The notes below the pieces were generated by a model. That model was not told the DNA's origin. It saw only the letters and a program-made list of their open reading frames with translations, and ran no database searches. A stretch of 11,010 bases of DNA from the NCBI GenBank assembly GCA_022822575.1, contig JAJEBJ010000306.1, positions 1 to 11,010 of the forward strand, written 5' to 3'. The translations under genes and the position numbers were made by a program. Positions 7,271 to 11,010 of this stretch are shown piece by piece. Each line of letters starts with the position of its first letter. The first letter of the stretch is position 1. Origin of the DNA: Alphaproteobacteria bacterium. GTDB lineage: Bacteria; Pseudomonadota; Alphaproteobacteria; SP197.

Positions 7271-7413
7271 GGGGCACCCATTGTCAGTGTCCGTGTCTTC
7301 TTTGCCGCTTGTCCCGGTTCTGTCAATGCCTGATCAGTCACGGTTCCATCAGCGACGGATATGTGCAGTATCGAGGGTGAGCGGACCCCGCACCCGCGAT
7401 GGAAGGAATCCTC
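7271..7413. promoter_or_regulatory. Divergent promoter region between the two catabolic operons
   Basis: This gap separates the TTG of the acyl-CoA synthetase (minus) from the ATG of the transporter (plus) and must hold promoters for both strings. On the minus strand there is a perfect TTGACA (plus 7321-7326) in -35 position, but no good TATAAT about 17 nt on, so the promoter may need an activator. Dyads visible are the palindrome CTGATCAG (7330-7337), GATATGTGCAGTATC (7358-7372, 4-bp arms), and CATTGTCA (7279-7286) facing TGTCAATG (7321-7328) with one mismatch. Any could be an operator, none is decisive, and no regulator gene lies in the window. Confidence 0.5.
7401..7407 (+). promoter_or_regulatory. 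Ribosome binding site that fixes the transporter start
   Basis: GGAAGGA lies six bases before the ATG at 7414. The alternative in-frame ATG at 7399 overlaps this site and has no Shine-Dalgarno of its own, so 7414 is the better start. Confidence 0.75.
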
Positions 7414-8385
7414 ATGAGCGCCGGTGTTCGAGGCATTCTCTTCATGGTGGCGGGTTGTGCCCTCATCGTCTTCAACGATGTCATCGTCAAGCTGCTGACC
7501 GAACAGTACCCGGTGGGCCAGGCGATGTTCGTGCGCTCGCTGTTCGTCATCCCGCCGGTACTGCTCTTCGCTCTCTACGAAGGAAGGCTCGCCAATCTTC
7601 GGGTGCACAATTTCAAGGGCCAGGCCCTGCGCTCGGTGATCGTGGTGACAGGGATGTTCCTGTTTCTGACGGCCATCACCATGATGCCGATTGCCGATGC
7701 CCTCGCCATCACCTTCGCCGCTCCACTGATGGCCACGGCGCTGGCCGTTCCCCTTCTCGGTGAACGGGTCGGGTGGCGCCGCTGGTCGGCGGTCGTCGTC
7801 GGCCTTGCCGGTGTCATCCTGGTTCTCAGGCCGACAGGAGAGGGCATCGCCGTCGTGGCGTTGCTGCCCCTTGGCAGCGCGATCACTCTCGCTCTGCGCG
7901 ACATCCTGACACGCCGGCTCAGTGTTTCGGACTCGTCGTCCTCGATCCTCATGTTCACGACCCTGGCGGTCATGGGAACCTCCCTTGCCTCATCCCTGGC
8001 GGATCCGCTGCTGGGCTGGACGGCGGCCGCATGGCAGCCAATCGCGGTGGGGCATGTCGCCATGCTCGCCGTCGCCGGCGTTCTGCTGGCCGGCGCCCAG
8101 TACTCGATGATCGAGGCCGTGCGCCTCGCCGAGATCGGCCTTGTCGCACCGTTCAAGTACACGAGCATGGTGTGGGCCGTGCTCACCGGATACCTGGTCT
8201 TTGACACGGTGCCGGACATCTGGATCATTTCAGGATCAACGCTGGTCGTGGCCAGCGGACTCTACATGCTGCACCGGGAGGCAACCCTGAAGAAGGACCG
8301 GCGAACCGTTCCGCAACGACCCGAAACCACCGTACCCCAGCGGGCCGCGGCCAGAGGCAGGAGGCCGGCCGATGGGACGTTGTGA
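7414..8385 (+). CDS. EamA/DMT-family inner-membrane transporter
   Basis: This 323-residue integral membrane protein is from the drug/metabolite transporter superfamily. It has two EamA repeats of about five helices each: residues about 8-138 and 145-287. Hydrophobic segments are clear at 8-26, 37-54, 72-90, 94-114, 123-139, 147-161, 178-195, 212-229, 241-263 and 268-286. Family landmarks are LGERVGWRRW (115-124) after the fourth helix and APFKYTSMVWAVLTGYLVF (245-263) in the second repeat. The family includes exporters and importers of amino acids, sugars, nucleotides and vitamins, and direction cannot be told here. After the last helix there is a strongly basic tail of about 35 residues with TVPQR twice (298-302 and 306-310), unusual but cytoplasm-compatible. 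The start at 7414 is set by GGAAGGA. The 3' end overlaps the next gene by 14 nt and contains its ribosome binding site. It leads the plus-strand operon, suggesting it moves the pathway's substrate or product. Confidence 0.92.
   Translation: MSAGVRGILFMVAGCALIVFNDVIVKLLTEQYPVGQAMFVRSLFVIPPVLLFALYEGRLANLRVHNFKGQALRSVIVVTGMFLFLTAITMMPIADALAITFAAPLMATALAVPLLGERVGWRRWSAVVVGLAGVILVLRPTGEGIAVVALLPLGSAITLALRDILTRRLSVSDSSSSILMFTTLAVMGTSLASSLADPLLGWTAAAWQPIAVGHVAMLAVAGVLLAGAQYSMIEAVRLAEIGLVAPFKYTSMVWAVLTGYLVFDTVPDIWIISGSTLVVASGLYMLHREATLKKDRRTVPQRPETTVPQRAAARGRRPADGTL
8359..8364 (+). promoter_or_regulatory. Ribosome binding site of the first SDR gene, inside the transporter gene
   Basis: A perfect AGGAGG sits seven bases before the ATG at 8372 and lies within the last codons of the transporter gene. 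It supports this start despite the 14-nt gene overlap. Confidence 0.75.
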
Positions 8386-9130
8386 CGGAAAGCGGGCGCT
8401 CGTCACCGGTGCCGCCTCGGGCATCGGTGCAGCAACAGCCCGTCTCCTCGCCGGCGAAGGCGCCAGGGTCATGCTGGCGGATCTCGACGAAGCCGGCGCC
8501 GCGCGCGTGGCCGGTGCGATCGGCGAGGCCGCTTCGTCGACCTGTCTGGACGTCTGTCGGGCCGACTCCTGGTCCTCCGCCGTCGCCGCCACAGTCGCGC
8601 GCCTCGGCGGCTGGGATGTGCTGGTGAACTGTGCAGGAATCCTGCGCCGGGGCACCATCGAGACGACCACCCTGGCAACATGGCATGAGGTGCTGGACGT
8701 CAATCTCCGGGGCACATGGCTTGGCGCCAGGGAAGCGGTACGGCACATGCAGGGCACAGGAGGCGTCATCGTCAATCTCTCTTCGGTCTCCGGCATCGTC
8801 GGCGATCAGGACCTGTGCGCCTATGACGCCAGCAAGGGGGGTGTCAGGCTGCTGACCAAGGCGATCGCGGACTACGCGACCCGCCATGGCCTCGGCATCC
8901 GCTGCAACTCCGTCCACCCGGGTGTCATTGAAACGCCCATGGTGGCGAACTACATCGCCGAATCCGATGATCCCGTGGCCGAACGCGCCCTGTGGGACAG
9001 TTACACGCCACCGGGCGTGACGGGGCATCCCGACGACGTCGGCCATCTCATCGTCTTCCTGGCGAGTGACGAATCCCGGCTCGTCGACGGTGCGGAACTC
9101 GTCATCGATGGCGGGGGGACGGTGGAATGA
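8372..9130 (+). CDS. SDR-family NAD(P)-dependent oxidoreductase, first of a tandem pair
   Basis: This 252-residue classical short-chain dehydrogenase is complete and of standard length. It has the cofactor loop TGAASGIG (12-19), an acidic D37 at the end of the second strand (ADLDE, which favours NAD over NADP), D60, NCAG (86-89), N111 (DVNLRG), and the catalytic S138, Y151 and K155 (YDASK). HPGVIETP (182-189) and the C-terminal FLASDES...DGAELVIDGG are typical of the FabG-like/3-hydroxysteroid-dehydrogenase-like group. It oxidises a secondary alcohol or reduces the ketone; the substrate is not readable. A perfect AGGAGG precedes the ATG. It overlaps the transporter by 14 nt and the second SDR by 4 nt, so all are probably translated from one message. 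Residues 193-215, the substrate lid, differ clearly from those of the second SDR, suggesting a different substrate or step. Confidence 0.92.
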   Translation: MGRCDGKRALVTGAASGIGAATARLLAGEGARVMLADLDEAGAARVAGAIGEAASSTCLDVCRADSWSSAVAATVARLGGWDVLVNCAGILRRGTIETTTLATWHEVLDVNLRGTWLGAREAVRHMQGTGGVIVNLSSVSGIVGDQDLCAYDASKGGVRLLTKAIADYATRHGLGIRCNSVHPGVIETPMVANYIAESDDPVAERALWDSYTPPGVTGHPDDVGHLIVFLASDESRLVDGAELVIDGGGTVE

Positions 9131-9888
9131 CCGGGCGACTCCGCCACAAGACGGCGCTTGTCACCGGAGCCGCCTCCGGGATCGGGCGCCAGAGTGCCAT
9201 CCGCATGGCCGAGGAAGGAGCGCTGGTGTGCATCACCGACATCGATGATGAGGGCCTGGCCGGGACCCTCGCCCTGATGGCCGGGCGCGGCTTCAGTCTC
9301 CACCACGATGTCACGCAAGAAGAGTCCTGGCGCGCCGCCATTGCCATGGCTCTGGAGCGATTCGGCAAGCTGCAGATTCTGGTCAACTGCGCCGGAATCG
9401 GTGTGCGGAACGACAATATCGCGGCACTCGAGGAGGAGGGCTGGGACCGGCTCATGGCCGTCAATCTTCATGGCACGTTCATGGGGTGCCAGCAGGCGAT
9501 CGCCTGCATGAGACAGGCGGGGGGCGGCTCACTCATCAACATCTCGTCGGTCCTCGGTCTCAGAGGCTCGGCCGATGCTCTCTCCTACTGTGCCAGCAAG
9601 GGCGCTGTGCGCCTTCTGACGAAGTCGATTGCCGTCCATTGCGGTCGCCAGGGGTACAACATCCGCTGCAATGCCATATGCCCGGGCTACATCGCCACGC
9701 CCCTTGGACTCTCGGTGAGGGAGTCCCTGGGTGACGAGGAGTTCCAGCGCCTCGTCGACAAGCACGTGGTCGGCCGCATGGGCGTTGCGGACGACGTTGC
9801 CGGCATGGTGGTCTACCTCGCCAGCGACGAATCGTCGTTCGTGACCGGAGCGGAGATGGTCGTGGACGGTGGCTACACGGCAGGATGA
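9127..9888 (+). CDS. SDR-family NAD(P)-dependent oxidoreductase, second of a tandem pair
   Basis: This 253-residue classical short-chain dehydrogenase has the cofactor loop TGAASGIG (13-20), D38 (TDID, NAD-type), D61 (HDVT), NCAG (87-90), N113 (AVNLHG), and the catalytic S141, Y154 and K158 (YCASK). CPGYIATP (185-192) and YLASDES...TGAEMVVDGGYTAG follow at the C-terminus. All catalytic positions are intact. It resembles the first SDR in layout and length but differs in much of its sequence, so this is an older paralogue pair rather than a recent copy. Its ATG overlaps the first SDR's stop as ATGA. Its own stop overlaps the next gene's ATG in the same way, which indicates coupled translation. 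A purine-rich GGGGGGACGGTGGA stretch just upstream can serve as the ribosome binding site. It probably acts on a hydroxyl or keto group of the same compound or an adjacent intermediate; the exact substrate is unknown. Confidence 0.92.
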   Translation: MTGRLRHKTALVTGAASGIGRQSAIRMAEEGALVCITDIDDEGLAGTLALMAGRGFSLHHDVTQEESWRAAIAMALERFGKLQILVNCAGIGVRNDNIAALEEEGWDRLMAVNLHGTFMGCQQAIACMRQAGGGSLINISSVLGLRGSADALSYCASKGAVRLLTKSIAVHCGRQGYNIRCNAICPGYIATPLGLSVRESLGDEEFQRLVDKHVVGRMGVADDVAGMVVYLASDESSFVTGAEMVVDGGYTAG

Positions 9889-11010
9889 TGGCAGGGGCCC
9901 AGCAGGCGGCGGCTGATGCCTGGGTGACGGTCGAGCCCGAGGTGTGGTCCATGTACCGCCGCATCTGGGGTGAACCGGAACTCGGCATGATGGAGTACAA
10001 CGCCGAAGCATGGCTCTCGGCCTGGCTCGCCGATCACGGTTTCAGCGTCGAGCGTGGCGTATGCGGCATGCCCACGGCCTTCCGTGCGGTATGGTCATCC
10101 GGTGACGGGCCGCGACTGGGGTTTCTGGCGGAGTACGACGCGCTTCCCGGGCAGGGCAACCGACTCGAACCTCTCAGAGCACCTGACGGCAAGCGGGCAG
10201 GCCATGCCTGCGGCCACAACCTGATCGCCGGGACCGGCGCCGGCAGCGCCATCGCCGCACGCCATGCCATGGAAGAACGCGGACTTGAAGGCACCATCGT
10301 CTGCCTCGGCACGCCGGCCGAGGAAATCCTCTGGGGCAAAATCGCAATGCTGCGCCACGGCGCCTTCGAAGGCATCGACATGCTGTTTGCCAACCATGCC
10401 GACTATCAGAACGGCGCCGTCTCCAGACCCTGCCTATCCTGCGTGTCGTTCGAACTCCTGTTCGAGGGCAGGGCTTCCCATGGCGGGGCACGGCGTTCGG
10501 GCAATGCGCTCGACGGTGCGGAACTCTTCGTGCAGTCGATGGAGCGTCTGCGCGCCCACCAGTTCGGCGACGTCGTGATCGGCCATGTCCTGCGCTTTGC
10601 CGGCTTCATGCCGTCGATCACGCCCGACGAGGCACGCCTTTGGATCACCGTGCGGCACGAATCCTTCGAGAGAGCCCGGGATGTTGCCTGCCAACTCATT
10701 CCCCTGGCCCGTGACTGCGCCCGCCACACGCACACCCGGGTCGTTGACATGCTGATATCGGCGTCCAGGGGCTACCTGGCGAACCATGCCTTGGGTGAGG
10801 TCCTGTTCCGCCACATGCAGGAAATCGGACCGCCGGCATGGGATGACGGCGACACCGCCTACATGCAGACGCTCGCTGCGGCCTGCAGTCCGGAGGCCGA
10901 CTTCGCCTGGGACCGCGACATTGCCCTTCACACGGAAGGCTGCGACCCCTACGGCCAGGACGATGGCGAAGCGAGCTGGTCCATCCCCCTGGCGCGGGCC
11001 AACTGGTCAT
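9885..11010 (+). CDS. M20-family metallo-amidohydrolase, AbgB-like (3' end beyond the window)
   Basis: The reading frame runs from the ATG at 9885 without a stop to the end of the window, giving 375 residues of a protein expected to be around 450-480. It is an M20D-type metal-dependent amidohydrolase that cleaves amide bonds such as N-acyl- or aminobenzoyl-amino acids. Visible features are PELGMMEYNAEAWL (35-48), GMPTAFRA (61-68), AEYDALPG (82-89), GHACGHN (106-112; C109 and H111 expected metal ligands), PAEE (144-147; base E146 and ligand E147), NHAD (170-173; H171 a ligand) and GRASHGG (195-201) in the dimerisation/lid domain. The last metal-binding His would lie near the missing C-terminus. 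The start overlaps the SDR stop as ATGA; a second ATG follows at 9888, and either is possible. No AbgA partner gene is visible here. It may release the carboxylic acid or amine handled by the neighbouring enzymes (inference). Confidence 0.9.
   Translation, partial: MMAGAQQAAADAWVTVEPEVWSMYRRIWGEPELGMMEYNAEAWLSAWLADHGFSVERGVCGMPTAFRAVWSSGDGPRLGFLAEYDALPGQGNRLEPLRAPDGKRAGHACGHNLIAGTGAGSAIAARHAMEERGLEGTIVCLGTPAEEILWGKIAMLRHGAFEGIDMLFANHADYQNGAVSRPCLSCVSFELLFEGRASHGGARRSGNALDGAELFVQSMERLRAHQFGDVVIGHVLRFAGFMPSITPDEARLWITVRHESFERARDVACQLIPLARDCARHTHTRVVDMLISASRGYLANHALGEVLFRHMQEIGPPAWDDGDTAYMQTLAAACSPEADFAWDRDIALHTEGCDPYGQDDGEASWSIPLARANWS

Overview
The window is a gene-dense, GC-rich stretch of bacterial chromosome with short intergenic gaps, stop/start overlaps and some TTG starts. 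Together with a bacterial-type class I fructose-bisphosphate aldolase, this points to a proteobacterium, most likely an alphaproteobacterium. That placement is inference; there is no rRNA or other phylogenetic marker here.

Layout. (1) 1-1369: an AT-richer leader with a 10-bp direct repeat, then a plus-strand gene for a GHKL-ATPase protein of the RecG-C-terminal/AlbA_2 type. It starts just after the point where the family's N-terminal AlbA_2 domain should end, so it looks N-terminally truncated. (2) 1420-7270, minus strand, five genes in transcription order from 7270 downwards: acyl-CoA synthetase, carnitine-3-dehydrogenase/lambda-crystallin-like dehydrogenase, CurA-type NADP-dependent oxidoreductase, glucarate-dehydratase-like enolase-superfamily protein, and class I fructose-bisphosphate aldolase. 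The first two overlap by 4 nt, the next two gaps are 40 nt or less, and the aldolase is set off by about 80 nt. (3) 7271-7413: a divergent promoter region. (4) 7414-11010, plus strand: an EamA-type drug/metabolite transporter, two tandem SDR dehydrogenases and an AbgB-like M20 amidohydrolase cut by the window end. All four overlap end to start by 4-14 nt.

How it may work together (inference). The two divergent strings look like one catabolic locus. It has a membrane carrier, an amide-bond hydrolase, three alcohol/hydroxy-acid dehydrogenases, an enoyl/alkenal-type reductase, an acid-sugar-type dehydratase, an acyl-CoA ligase and an aldolase. A plausible scheme is uptake or export of an amide- or acyl-linked compound, hydrolysis, oxidation of hydroxyl groups, and CoA activation of the freed acid. 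I do not recognise this exact gene combination and cannot name the substrate. No transcriptional regulator lies in the window. No tRNA, rRNA, CRISPR array, insertion sequence or phage gene was seen.
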